NCBI GenBank assembly: GCA_015059245.1
Contig: SVAU01000009.1
Coordinates: 14,894 to 78,893, forward strand
Source: Bacillota bacterium
GTDB taxonomy: Bacteria > Bacillota_I > Bacilli_A > RF39 > UBA660
DNA: 64,000 nt
Direction: 5' to 3'
The translations under genes were made by a program, and so were the position numbers. This document shows, piece after piece, positions 42,810 to 52,080 of the stretch (its first letter is position 1; the number at the start of each line of letters is the position of its first letter). The notes under the pieces were generated by a model. The model made no database searches and was not told the DNA's origin. It worked only from the letters and a program-made list of their open reading frames with translations.

Positions 42810-44834
42810 TTCTGTTATTGTTTGTTCACCTTCAGGTGTAGTAGGTTCTGTACCTGTATTTGTATTTTCATCAGTAGTAGGTGGAGTTTCACTTCCTGTA
42901 TTTGAATCACCAACTCCTTCTTCTGGGATTGTAGGATCTTCTGGTGTAGGTGTTTCTGGTACAGGTGGAGTTCCTAATCCATCACTTACATAGAATGTAA
43001 TACTTGATATTGTTTTTAGTAATTCACCTTTATGTACTGATTGTTCTACTATTAAACCTGGTGTTTGATAGTTAGTTGTTGTTTCGAAGTTACATGTCAT
43101 TCCAACTGATTGGCACCAAGTTGTTGCTTCATATTGAGATGCTCCAACAAAGTCTTTAGCTAATTGAAGTTTTTCTCCTGTAGCTATACCTCTACCAACT
43201 ATTGGAGTAGTGTAGTCTTCATTATAACTTATATCAAATGTTTTAATTGGTTTAGGTGTTTCTAATCCTAGGTTTTCTTTCATTAGTTTTTTGATTGCTT
43301 CTAATGAACCTGGCCAGTAACCTAATGCGCTAGTATATCTTTTTGGTCCTTTTAACCATACGTTTAAGTTATAGTATGTTAGATATGTTTTCTTAATAGA
43401 TAGTGTAGAACTATTTGAGTTCATTAACATATCTTTACCAACACTATAGAATGAAATTATTTGTTCTAAACTCATGTTTGTTTCTATGTTTCTAGAAACA
43501 GTTTCTAGTATGTTTTCAAATTCAGTAATACTATTTATGTTTTTGGCTTGCTTAGCAGCAGCTTCGATAACTTGTTGTTGATGTTGATTTCTTGCGATAT
43601 CACTTATTGCATATTGATGTCTATTTCTAGCGTATGCTAATGCTTGTTCACCATTTAAGTGTTGTATTCCAGTAGGAACATAAACCATTGCTTTTCCTTT
43701 TTGACGTTTACTATTTTGTTCACATACCATACCTTTACAATCATATTTACCATTGAATTTAAAGTCTGGTTCTTCAACATCTACTGTTACACCACCGATT
43801 GCATCGATTAATTGAACAACACCAGTGAAGTTAATTTTTACATAATAATCTATTTTAATATCTGTTAATTGTTGAATTGTTTTAATAACACAACTTGAAC
43901 CATATGCAGCAGATGAATTGATCTTAGCATATCTATTATGGTTACAAGCTATAGGTACGTATAAGTCTCTTGGTAAACTGAACATTGTAGCTGTTAATGT
44001 ATTTGGATTGAATGTAGCAAGTATTAATGTATCTCCATTAAATGCTTGGTTTGCTTTTAACCCATCTTTAGCTGAGTCAACACCCATAATTAATACTGTG
44101 AATGGTTCAGTTAATGTTTTTGTTTTACTATCTACTAATTCTATAACATCTTGATTTTCTCTTTTTTCGCTATAATCAAATAGTACTTTAACTCTATCTG
44201 CTAGAGGAGTTTCTTTTTCTTCTGAATCTTCATCTAATTCAAAAGATTCACCTTCAAAGATAATGCTATAGTTACTTGATACGAAGCAACCAATTATTTT
44301 ACCTTTGTATAAATCAGATATCATTGAATTATAATCTTCATAGTAATATATTTCATTTTTTAATTTTTCTGTTTCAATTAATTTTTGCGCTAGTACATTA
44401 CCTTCAATATCGTTTGTTGATTCAATCATACCGATAGGTTTATCTTCACTAAATTTAGATTCTTTTAGTGCTATTAAGTTTGTTGTATACATTATTTCAT
44501 TAGCGTTCATATTACTGAATTGTGCTTTCTTTTGATGTAAGTAATATGCTCCAAATCCAAATGCTGAACTTAATAATAGGGTAAGTATTGTTAATGTAAT
44601 AAATCCAAATTTCTTTTTAGATAACATTGTTATTAAACCACAGAATATATATATTAGTCCCCATATAATAAATAATGCTAGGATTATTGCTAATATTACT
44701 GGTTCTGTACTTTTAAATATCATTGCTTCACATGTAATAAATACAAGTGATGCTATATATGCAATAACACTTAGGAAGTAGAAGAACTTCTTTAAGAAGT
44801 GTGTTTTCTTAATTTTTTTCATTAATACTTTCAT
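42807..44834 (-). CDS. LytR-CpsA-Psr family ligase with C-terminal PASTA-like domain
   Basis: 675 residues from ATG 44834 (GGTGATTT upstream). Three N-terminal membrane helices (about 12-32, 37-60 and 68-92) are followed by an extracellular LCP domain: FTVLIMGVDSAK, LPRDLYVPI, YYVKINFTGVVQLIDAIGGV and HLNGEQALAYARNRHQ, the polyprenyl-phosphate-binding signature. LCP enzymes attach wall polymers to peptidoglycan. After it, DFVGASQYEATTWCQSVG and IVEQSVHKGELL resemble one PASTA repeat, then a Pro/Thr/Glu-rich tail. The PASTA-like addition is unusual for LCP proteins. Confidence 0.9.
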   Translation of the reverse strand: MKVLMKKIKKTHFLKKFFYFLSVIAYIASLVFITCEAMIFKSTEPVILAIILALFIIWGLIYIFCGLITMLSKKKFGFITLTILTLLLSSAFGFGAYYLHQKKAQFSNMNANEIMYTTNLIALKESKFSEDKPIGMIESTNDIEGNVLAQKLIETEKLKNEIYYYEDYNSMISDLYKGKIIGCFVSSNYSIIFEGESFELDEDSEEKETPLADRVKVLFDYSEKRENQDVIELVDSKTKTLTEPFTVLIMGVDSAKDGLKANQAFNGDTLILATFNPNTLTATMFSLPRDLYVPIACNHNRYAKINSSAAYGSSCVIKTIQQLTDIKIDYYVKINFTGVVQLIDAIGGVTVDVEEPDFKFNGKYDCKGMVCEQNSKRQKGKAMVYVPTGIQHLNGEQALAYARNRHQYAISDIARNQHQQQVIEAAAKQAKNINSITEFENILETVSRNIETNMSLEQIISFYSVGKDMLMNSNSSTLSIKKTYLTYYNLNVWLKGPKRYTSALGYWPGSLEAIKKLMKENLGLETPKPIKTFDISYNEDYTTPIVGRGIATGEKLQLAKDFVGASQYEATTWCQSVGMTCNFETTTNYQTPGLIVEQSVHKGELLKTISSITFYVSDGLGTPPVPETPTPEDPTIPEEGVGDSNTGSETPPTTDENTNTGTEPTTPEGEQTITE

Positions 44835-45002
44835 GTAAATCACCCACTAATTTTCTATTTTTTATTATACCATAAAATGGGTGCTTAAACAAATGAGATT
44901 TTGTGTTGATGTAATCTTTACATTCCTAGACAATACCGAGGTTTTATAGATGTAAATATTATGTTATAATTATACTGATAAACTATGGTAAGGAGTGATG
45001 GT

Positions 45003-47078
45003 ATGAAACGATTATTAAATTATTTTATGTTAGTTTTATGTATTGTTGGTACTTTTCTACTTACTATAAGTAGTGTAACTATGGTTAATGCTGCTGAGGT
45101 GTATCCTTATAAGGGAGCAATATTAGCTCCTACTTTAGTAGTTCATAATAAAGCTAATACTTCATCTAGTTCTGCTGTAACTGAAATAGCTTATGGTACT
45201 GTTGTAGATGTTTTGGAGAGCGCTGCTAATAATACAGTTAAGATTAAGTATGATGGAGATAAAGAAGGATATGTTTCTAAGTCATATGTTGTTAATTTAG
45301 AAACTAATACCTTAACTGAAAGTGTTTCTGGTATAGAAACATATGGAGATTATTGTAATAGTTTAGTTGCTAAAGGATTTAATAAGAGTTATTGTCCTCA
45401 TTTATATTATTTACATTCTAAACATCCTAAGTGGATATTTACTCCTGATGTAATAAATGAAACTCTAGAGAGTGCTGCTGCTACACAAGAAGGTAAAAAT
45501 GGATTACAAACAGATAATCAAAACTATTGGTTAAGTTCTATTCAATATGAAAGTGGTTACTATAAAGTTAAAGCTAGTTTAATTCTTTCAGTTATGGATC
45601 CAAGAAATAGTTTGTATGATGCAACTATATTTCAATTTTTAGATTTAGAAGATTCAAGTGATATATATAATGATCAAGTATTAGCGAAAGTGGCTGCAGG
45701 TGGTAATTTGACTAATTTTTATACTGAGTTTAAAGAAGCCGCTACTAAGAATAAAGTTAATGTAGTTCATTTAATGGCTAGAAGTAAACAAGAGGGGGCC
45801 AATAAAGTAGGATATAGTCCTACTAAAGGTAGTTATTCTACTGATCATAATTTATTTTCTCATCAAGGTTACAGTTTAGATGGATATTATAATTTCTTTA
45901 ATATAGGTGCTTATAAGGAAGAAGAATTGGGATATACTGATACAATTCAAAGAGGTTTAGCTCATGCTGCTGGTTATTTTGCTAATAATACTTGTTTTAT
46001 AGTTGATGAGACTGATCCTAAGAAAGCTACTTACGATCCTACTAAGTACAAAACGGATGGTAAAACTTTATGTGGAGAATTGTCTTATCAAAGACCATGG
46101 AATACTCCATCTAAAGCAGTTTCTGGTGGAGCTGAATTTATTGCTGGTGATTATATAAGACAAGGTCAAGATACAATGTATTATCAAAAATTTAATGTTG
46201 CTTCATATGCAAAGATAAAAAGACATACACATCAATATATGACTAATTTAGGTGCTCCTTGGAGTGAAGCAGATATGTTATATAAAGCATATAAAGCTGG
46301 TAACTTAGTTGATGAAGCATTCAACTTTGTAATACCAGTATATAAGAATATGCCTGATACTGTTTATCAACCTATTAATAAAAGTAGTAATAATAGATTA
46401 AGTAATATAACTATAAATGATAAGAATTTTGAAGTATTTGATGCAGATGTAGTTGAATATAATTACAACTTAGTTACTAGTGAAGATACATTTAAAATAG
46501 GAGCTAAAACTGAAGATAGTTTAGCAACATTAACTGGTACTGGAGATTATACTTTTGTAGAAGGAAAAGCTGAAGTTAAGATAACAGTACAAGCTGAAGA
46601 TGGTTCAACTAATATATATGTTTTAAATATTAAGAAAGTTATTCCTGAAGAAGTTGTTACAGTTAATGATGTAGTATCTAAGATGGGAATTAAAGTAGAT
46701 GAAAATATAATGTATGGAATTAGTCCTGATACTGCAATAACTACTATAGTTAATACTGTTACTAAGAATAAAGGTGAAGCTAAGGTAACTGATTCTGCTG
46801 GTAAAGTAAAATCAAGTGGTTCATTTGTTACAGGAGATAAGATTACAATAGTAGGTACAAGTGAAGAGAAAACATTTAGTATTGCTGTTAGAGGTGATGT
46901 TAATGGGGATGGCGTTGTTGATTTAAAAGACTTTGTTTTAATCCAAAGTCATATATTAGAAAAGAGTAAATTAACTGGTGTAAAAAATTATGCTGGTGAT
47001 GTTAATTATGATGGAAAAATAATACTTGCTGACTTTGTATTAGTTCAAAGTCATATATTAAAGAAACAAAGTTTATAG
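45003..47078 (+). CDS. Secreted glucosaminidase with SH3b, cadherin-like and dockerin domains
   Basis: 691 residues from ATG 45003 (AGGAGTGATG upstream, overlapping a longer frame). Signal peptide about 1-32, SH3b about 35-105, then a GH73-type glucosaminidase domain (YLHSKHPKWIFTP, with E264 in ARSKQEGA as likely catalytic acid) to about 440. A cadherin-like beta-sandwich (LSNITINDKNFEVFDADV) follows at about 465-545. A type I dockerin ends the protein (about 630-691) with two calcium loops, GDVNGDGVVDLKDFVLIQSH and GDVNYDGKIILADFVLVQSH. Dockerins bind cohesins; a cohesin-like protein is encoded nine bases downstream. Confidence 0.9.
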   Translation: MKRLLNYFMLVLCIVGTFLLTISSVTMVNAAEVYPYKGAILAPTLVVHNKANTSSSSAVTEIAYGTVVDVLESAANNTVKIKYDGDKEGYVSKSYVVNLETNTLTESVSGIETYGDYCNSLVAKGFNKSYCPHLYYLHSKHPKWIFTPDVINETLESAAATQEGKNGLQTDNQNYWLSSIQYESGYYKVKASLILSVMDPRNSLYDATIFQFLDLEDSSDIYNDQVLAKVAAGGNLTNFYTEFKEAATKNKVNVVHLMARSKQEGANKVGYSPTKGSYSTDHNLFSHQGYSLDGYYNFFNIGAYKEEELGYTDTIQRGLAHAAGYFANNTCFIVDETDPKKATYDPTKYKTDGKTLCGELSYQRPWNTPSKAVSGGAEFIAGDYIRQGQDTMYYQKFNVASYAKIKRHTHQYMTNLGAPWSEADMLYKAYKAGNLVDEAFNFVIPVYKNMPDTVYQPINKSSNNRLSNITINDKNFEVFDADVVEYNYNLVTSEDTFKIGAKTEDSLATLTGTGDYTFVEGKAEVKITVQAEDGSTNIYVLNIKKVIPEEVVTVNDVVSKMGIKVDENIMYGISPDTAITTIVNTVTKNKGEAKVTDSAGKVKSSGSFVTGDKITIVGTSEEKTFSIAVRGDVNGDGVVDLKDFVLIQSHILEKSKLTGVKNYAGDVNYDGKIILADFVLVQSHILKKQSL

Positions 47079-47087
47079 GAGGATATT

Positions 47088-48593
47088 ATGAAAAGAATAA
47101 AATATTTTATATTCATGATAGGTGTGTGCTTACTAGGTTTAGGTACTGTTAATGCTGCTAAGTTTAATGTTACTACTAATAAAACTACAGTTGTTGTAGG
47201 TAGTACAGTTAAAATTACAGTAGGTGTTAGTGGTAGTGATGCTGCTGGTTGGGAATATTGTTTAAATTATGATAGTTCAATGTTTTCTTTAACTAGTCAT
47301 AGTAGTACTTGTGTACTTGGTGGTACTTTAGCAGGTAATAAAAGTGTTACATTTACATTTAAAGCTAAGAAGAGTGGCTCATATACATTTTCTTTAAGAG
47401 ATGCTTCAATCTTAAATGATTCTGCTAAAGAGGTATTATCTAGTTCTGGAAAAGTAACAGTAAAAGCTAAAACACAAGCTGAGATAGAAGCTAGTTATAG
47501 TACTAATGCTAATTTAAGTGCATTAAGAGTTGTTGATCATGTTATTAGTCCTGACTTTGATAAAGATAAATTAGAATATACTTTAGAAGTAGAAAATGAT
47601 GTAGAAAAGATAGAAATAAAAGCTACTAGAGCAGATAGTTCTGCTAGTGTAAGTGGAACTGGTGTTAAGAACTTGAGTGAAGGATTAAATAAATTTAATA
47701 TAGTAGTTACTGCTGAAAAAGGTAATAAGAAAACTTATGTAATTAATGTAACTAGAAAAGAATTAAATCCTATACATGTAGATGTTGATGGATTTAATTA
47801 TACAGTAGTAAGAAAAGCTGATGTATTAGAAGCTCCTACATACTATTCAAGTACTGAAATAGAAATAGATGGAGAAATGGTTCCTGCATTTAATAGTGAT
47901 ATAACTGGATATACATTAGTTGGTCTTAAAGATGAAGAAGGAAATATAGATTTATATAGATATACTGATACTGGTTATGTTTTATATAAACAAATTGGTA
48001 CTGAAGGATTAGTATTTATACCTGGTACTAATGAAAAACTAATTACTGGTTATGAACAAAGTAAAAATATTACTATTAATAATGTTAATGTAAAAGTATA
48101 TGTAGATAATAGTAATAGTGATTATGTATTAGTTTATGGTATGAATGCTTCTAATGGTAAGAGTAATTGGTATATATATGATACTTTAGAAGGTACTTTC
48201 CAAAGATATGAAGAAAAGATAATTACTGAAGAAAAGAAAGATAAAGATATATATTTTATACTTACTTTAGTATTTGGGGGAGTAGCTGGTTTAACGTTAT
48301 TACTTGTTATAATATTACTATCTAAGAATAGTAAGATAAGACAAAAGAATGAAAAACTAATAAGTATGTTACAAGCTTTAAGAGAAGCTAAAAAAGATAA
48401 AGATACTTTTGTAGATAAATCTTCTGAAGAAGCTAAGGAGTCAGAAAAAAAGAGAGAGTTACAAGAAGAACTTAGAAAGAAACAAGAAGAATTTATGGAT
48501 ACTGGTGAAAATGAATTAGTAAGTGATGATGTTGAACTTGAAGAAAGTACACCAGTTAAGAAAAGTAAAAGAGGTAGAAAAAAGAAAGAGTAA
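47088..48593 (+). CDS. Membrane-anchored cohesin-like protein
   Basis: 501 residues. Signal peptide (about 1-23), then a beta-rich domain (about 24-128) with VGSTVKITVGVSG, WEYCLNYDSSMFSLTS and VTFTFKAKKSGSYTFSL, the pattern of cohesin-type modules (shorter than the usual 140 residues). A cadherin-like sandwich (about 145-222), a region of about 150 unassigned residues, one membrane helix (about 387-408) and a Lys/Glu-rich cytoplasmic coiled coil follow. A GGAGG site is present. Co-transcribed with the dockerin glucosaminidase, so it probably anchors it. The cohesin assignment rests on pattern only. Confidence 0.65.
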   Translation: MKRIKYFIFMIGVCLLGLGTVNAAKFNVTTNKTTVVVGSTVKITVGVSGSDAAGWEYCLNYDSSMFSLTSHSSTCVLGGTLAGNKSVTFTFKAKKSGSYTFSLRDASILNDSAKEVLSSSGKVTVKAKTQAEIEASYSTNANLSALRVVDHVISPDFDKDKLEYTLEVENDVEKIEIKATRADSSASVSGTGVKNLSEGLNKFNIVVTAEKGNKKTYVINVTRKELNPIHVDVDGFNYTVVRKADVLEAPTYYSSTEIEIDGEMVPAFNSDITGYTLVGLKDEEGNIDLYRYTDTGYVLYKQIGTEGLVFIPGTNEKLITGYEQSKNITINNVNVKVYVDNSNSDYVLVYGMNASNGKSNWYIYDTLEGTFQRYEEKIITEEKKDKDIYFILTLVFGGVAGLTLLLVIILLSKNSKIRQKNEKLISMLQALREAKKDKDTFVDKSSEEAKESEKKRELQEELRKKQEEFMDTGENELVSDDVELEESTPVKKSKRGRKKKE

Positions 48594-48606
48594 TCTTTCT
48601 TTTTTT
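48581..48606 (+). terminator. Intrinsic terminator
   Basis: Stem AAAGAAAGA / TCTTTCTTT with a GTAA loop, containing the end of the cohesin-like gene. Confidence 0.8.
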
Positions 48607-48674
48607 ATGTGTAAATATGTAAATAATATTTTGTAAATACTTAAATAAGTCGTATAATATGTGTAGGTGGTTAA

Positions 48675-49751
48675 ATGAATTTATTAGTCAATGGACACAA
48701 TGTGTTTTTAATAGTATTTGTTACTTTCTTAACTAGTGTATTATTAGTACCATTAGTTATGAAAGCAGCAAAACATGTTAATGCAATGGATATACCTAAT
48801 CAAAGAAGTGCACATAGTAAACCAATGCCAAGAATGGGTGGTTTAGCAATATTTGGTGCTTTCTTGTTAGGATATATGCTATTTGCTAGAACATCATTAC
48901 AAATGTTATCTATATTAATAGGTGGTTTTATAATAGTGCTTACTGGAGTATTTGATGATATTAAACCAGTACCAGCTAAGATAAAATTCTTATTACAGAT
49001 AATTGCTGCTTGTATAGTAGTATTCTATGGAGATATTGTACTTAATGATATTAGTATGCTTGGATTAAATATGAGTTTTCCAGAACCAATTAATTATATA
49101 GTTACAATACTATTTATAGTAAGTATTACTAATGCAATTAATTTAATTGATGGTTTAGATGGACTTGCTAGTGGAGTTTCTTGTATATACTTTGTAACTA
49201 TAGCTATAATTGCATTTATATTAAATAAGAAACAAGGATTAGATACTATATTATCTTTAATAATGTTTGGATCTACATTAGGATTCTTAGTACATAACTT
49301 TAATCCGGCTAAAATATTTATGGGAGATACTGGAAGTTTATTCTTAGGATTTACTATAAGTGTTATAGCATTATTAGGATTTAAAGCTACTACATTAACA
49401 TCATTAGTAATACCAATATGTATACTTGCTATACCTATATTTGATACTGCTTTAGCAATACTTAGAAGATTACTTAAAGGAGAAGGTATAATGTCTCCTG
49501 ATAAAGAACACTTTCATCATCAATTATTAAAGATGAAATTTGGTGTTAAACAAACAGTATTAATTATTTATGGTATAAATATATTATTTGCTGCTGTATC
49601 TATATTCTTTGTATTAGGAGATAAAAAGATAGCAATGGCAATATATATAGTATTAATGTTAATGTTATTATTCTTAGTACTTAAAACAGATATACTATTT
49701 AATCATCATAAAGATGATAAGAAAGAAGTTAAGAATAAAAAGAAAGCTTAG
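48675..49751 (+). CDS. tagO: Undecaprenyl-phosphate GlcNAc-1-phosphate transferase, TagO/WecA type
   Basis: 358 residues, about ten membrane helices. Catalytic loops are intact: MPRMGGLAIFGA, FDDIKPVPAKIKFLLQ, NAINLIDGLDGLASG, FNPAKIFMGDTGSLFLG and the HFHHQLL loop typical of the WecA/TagO branch rather than MraY. It transfers a sugar-1-phosphate to undecaprenyl phosphate, the first step in wall polymer synthesis. It fits with the LCP ligase and LtaS genes nearby. GTAGGTGG lies upstream. Confidence 0.92.
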   Translation: MNLLVNGHNVFLIVFVTFLTSVLLVPLVMKAAKHVNAMDIPNQRSAHSKPMPRMGGLAIFGAFLLGYMLFARTSLQMLSILIGGFIIVLTGVFDDIKPVPAKIKFLLQIIAACIVVFYGDIVLNDISMLGLNMSFPEPINYIVTILFIVSITNAINLIDGLDGLASGVSCIYFVTIAIIAFILNKKQGLDTILSLIMFGSTLGFLVHNFNPAKIFMGDTGSLFLGFTISVIALLGFKATTLTSLVIPICILAIPIFDTALAILRRLLKGEGIMSPDKEHFHHQLLKMKFGVKQTVLIIYGINILFAAVSIFFVLGDKKIAMAIYIVLMLMLLFLVLKTDILFNHHKDDKKEVKNKKKA

Positions 49752-49763
49752 ACTTTCTTTTTA
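49738..49763 (+). terminator. Intrinsic terminator
   Basis: AAAGAAAG / CTTTCTTT stem spanning the tagO stop codon; T-run is short. Confidence 0.6.
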
Positions 49764-49778
49764 TAGTAGGAGTTATTT

Positions 49779-50801
49779 ATGAAATTAGATTTATATGATT
49801 TTGATGGAACAATATATGATGGTGATTCTGGAGTAGATTTAATATTATTTTCTATTAAGAAAAGACCTAGTTTAATATTCTATTATATAGGTTCATTATG
49901 GGTAGTTATTAAGTTTATGTTAAAACTTATTAAGAAAGAAGAAATGAAAAATAGAATATTTGGTTTCTTAAAGTATTTTCCTGATACTGATAAATTTGTA
50001 AAAGAGTTTTGGGAATGTCATGAACATAAAATGAAAGAATTTTGGACTAGTAAAAAGAGTCATAAGAACGATATTATTATTTCGGCTTCTGGTAGATTTT
50101 GGTTAGAACCAATAGCAGAAAAATATAAAGTAAAAGAATTATTTGCTACTGATATTGATCCTAAGACAGGTAAAGTAAGTGGTAATAATTGTCATGGTAA
50201 AGAAAAAGTTAAATTATTTAGAAAACATTATCCTGATGCAAGAATTATGAAAATGTATACTGATTCAATAAATGATTTACCTTTAATAGAAGCTGCTGAA
50301 GAAGGTATCTTAGTTAAGAAAAATAAACTATATAATTATTATGAATATAAACCAAACTTTATTGTAAGATTTTGGAGATGGGGTTGGGGAATATATCATA
50401 AGAATGAAGAATTATGGAACTATTTAATTGTAGGTGGATTAGTTACTATAGTTAATATGGGTACATACTTTATATGTACTAATACATTCTGTGATCCTAA
50501 TGTACCAATTGAATTACAAATAGCTAATATTACTTCTTGGGTAATAGCAGTGTTATTTGCTTATATAACTAATAGATTATTTGTATTTAAAAGTAAAAGT
50601 AAGGGTAAAGAGCAATTAAGAGAGTTTACATCATTTGTTGGAATGAGAGTACTTAGTTTAGGTATGGATATGGCTGGTATGGCTTTAATGGTATCATTAT
50701 TACATTGGAATGATGCTTTAAGTAAAGTATTAATTCAAGTAATAGTAGTATTATCTAACTATGTGTTTAGTAAATTATTTGTATTTAAGAAAAAGGATTA
50801 A
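49779..50801 (+). CDS. HAD phosphatase-GtrA fusion protein
   Basis: 340 residues. The N-terminal half (about 1-200) is a HAD-IB phosphatase: LYDFDGTIYDGDS nucleophile motif, ISASGRFWL and MYTDSINDLPLIEAA (SerB/YfhB style). The C-terminal half (about 212-340) is a GtrA-like four-helix membrane domain: WNYLIVGGLVTIVNMGTYF, YITNRLFVFKSKSK and VLSNYVFSKLFVFKKK. GtrA proteins assist transfer of lipid-linked sugars across the membrane. The fusion suggests dephosphorylation of a lipid carrier or its product linked to flipping. AGGAG lies upstream. Confidence 0.88.
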   Translation: MKLDLYDFDGTIYDGDSGVDLILFSIKKRPSLIFYYIGSLWVVIKFMLKLIKKEEMKNRIFGFLKYFPDTDKFVKEFWECHEHKMKEFWTSKKSHKNDIIISASGRFWLEPIAEKYKVKELFATDIDPKTGKVSGNNCHGKEKVKLFRKHYPDARIMKMYTDSINDLPLIEAAEEGILVKKNKLYNYYEYKPNFIVRFWRWGWGIYHKNEELWNYLIVGGLVTIVNMGTYFICTNTFCDPNVPIELQIANITSWVIAVLFAYITNRLFVFKSKSKGKEQLREFTSFVGMRVLSLGMDMAGMALMVSLLHWNDALSKVLIQVIVVLSNYVFSKLFVFKKKD

Positions 50802-50812
50802 TTCCTTTTTTT
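50789..50812 (+). terminator. Intrinsic terminator
   Basis: AAAAGGATTAATTCCTTTTTTT at the stop codon of the HAD-GtrA gene. Confidence 0.65.
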
Positions 50813-50842
50813 ATTGTGTTATAATTATAATGGTGATGCAGT

Positions 50843-52039
50843 ATGGATGAAACTAGAAAAGAACGTTTAAAAAGAATTAATCCTAATAATATTAATCCTA
50901 ATGGGAGATATATACGTAGGGATAGAGAAGGTACTGTAGTAGATATGACTACATTAAGTGTAGAAGATATTAGATTCTTAAGATGGTATCATAATAATCC
51001 TAATATAGCATTTAATGTACAAGTTCCTACTACTAATAGAAGACCTAGTGCTAATGTAGAAACTAATAAACCTGTTAATAGACAAGTTAGAGTTTCTAGA
51101 GATCAAAAGTATAATAAACCTAAATATAGATTAAAAGAACCTATTAGAGTAGTAGGGAAATATGTAATTATATTTGGTTTAGTAGTATGTATAGGTGTTG
51201 CTTCTTTATCTGCTATATTAAGTCCTAATAAAGGTGGAGATACTAGCCCTGGTGGTGCTTATGTTACTATGACTGATAATCCTGGATATACTAGTGGTAG
51301 TGATTATATGGATAGTCCTACTGCACCAAGTACACCTGAGGTAGAAGATGAAGAATATGTACATCAGGTAGAGAGAGCTGAATTTATTAAGATACTATGT
51401 AATGTATTCCAAGTAGATTATCAAACTACATATAGTAAATTAGTAGAAATGACTGATGATTTTAGTGATCCTGAATACTTAGCTGGTAGACATCCTTTAG
51501 TTAGTTGTAAAGGTATGAGTATTGATGCTGATAGTGAAGAAGAATTCTTAGTATATGCTGTTAGAGTTATTGCTCAAGATCCTGGTAGAGTAGATTTATC
51601 TTCAAGTGAAGTATGTATAGATAATGGATATGATAGTGGTACTAACTATGTAGAGATGATAGCTAAATGGGCTAAAGTATTAGATGTAGATCCTGCTTTA
51701 GTTTATGGAATAATGAGAGCGGAAACTGGTTTTAGTAGTGAATTATTTATGGAAAGCCATAATCCTGGTGGACTAAAAGATGGTACAGGTAATGGATTTT
51801 GGATATTTCCTAATAAAGAAGCTGGTATTATAGAACTTATGATGGAAATAGTTAAATACCAATATAAGGGAGCTAATACAATAGAAGAAATGGCTAAGAT
51901 ACATTGTCCAGTAAATGATCCTGAAGATAAAAATGGATTAAATAAAAACTGGGTAAGAAATGTAACTAATGGTTATGAAGAAGGTAGAGAAATATTTGAA
52001 CAGATGGGATATTACGAAAGTAATGGACTTTCTTATTAA
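50843..52039 (+). CDS. Membrane-anchored glucosaminidase-like wall hydrolase
   Basis: 398 residues. A basic cytoplasmic N-terminus (about 1-100), one membrane helix (about 106-128), a Ser/Pro/Asp linker, then an extracellular domain. The C-terminal part has WAKVLDVDPALVYGIMRAETGFSS (Glu294 likely catalytic), HNPGGLKD and KNWVRNVTNGYEEG, the pattern of glucosaminidase/lysozyme-like domains. It probably cuts peptidoglycan near the membrane. Short 5' region with TATAAT and GGTGATG. Second such enzyme in this envelope region. Confidence 0.8.
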   Translation: MDETRKERLKRINPNNINPNGRYIRRDREGTVVDMTTLSVEDIRFLRWYHNNPNIAFNVQVPTTNRRPSANVETNKPVNRQVRVSRDQKYNKPKYRLKEPIRVVGKYVIIFGLVVCIGVASLSAILSPNKGGDTSPGGAYVTMTDNPGYTSGSDYMDSPTAPSTPEVEDEEYVHQVERAEFIKILCNVFQVDYQTTYSKLVEMTDDFSDPEYLAGRHPLVSCKGMSIDADSEEEFLVYAVRVIAQDPGRVDLSSSEVCIDNGYDSGTNYVEMIAKWAKVLDVDPALVYGIMRAETGFSSELFMESHNPGGLKDGTGNGFWIFPNKEAGIIELMMEIVKYQYKGANTIEEMAKIHCPVNDPEDKNGLNKNWVRNVTNGYEEGREIFEQMGYYESNGLSY

Positions 52040-52080
52040 AATAGTTATATAATAAAAAAACAATTTAGGGAGGAATAAAA

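Noticed and set aside
42393..42993. Plus-strand open frames at 42393-42644 and 42646-42993
   Set aside because: They lie opposite the metallophosphoesterase and LCP genes, which have clear motifs, and have no ribosome binding sites.
45003..48593. True cellulosome
   Set aside because: The dockerin is on a wall hydrolase, there is one cohesin-like module only, and no cellulases or scaffoldin repeats are present.
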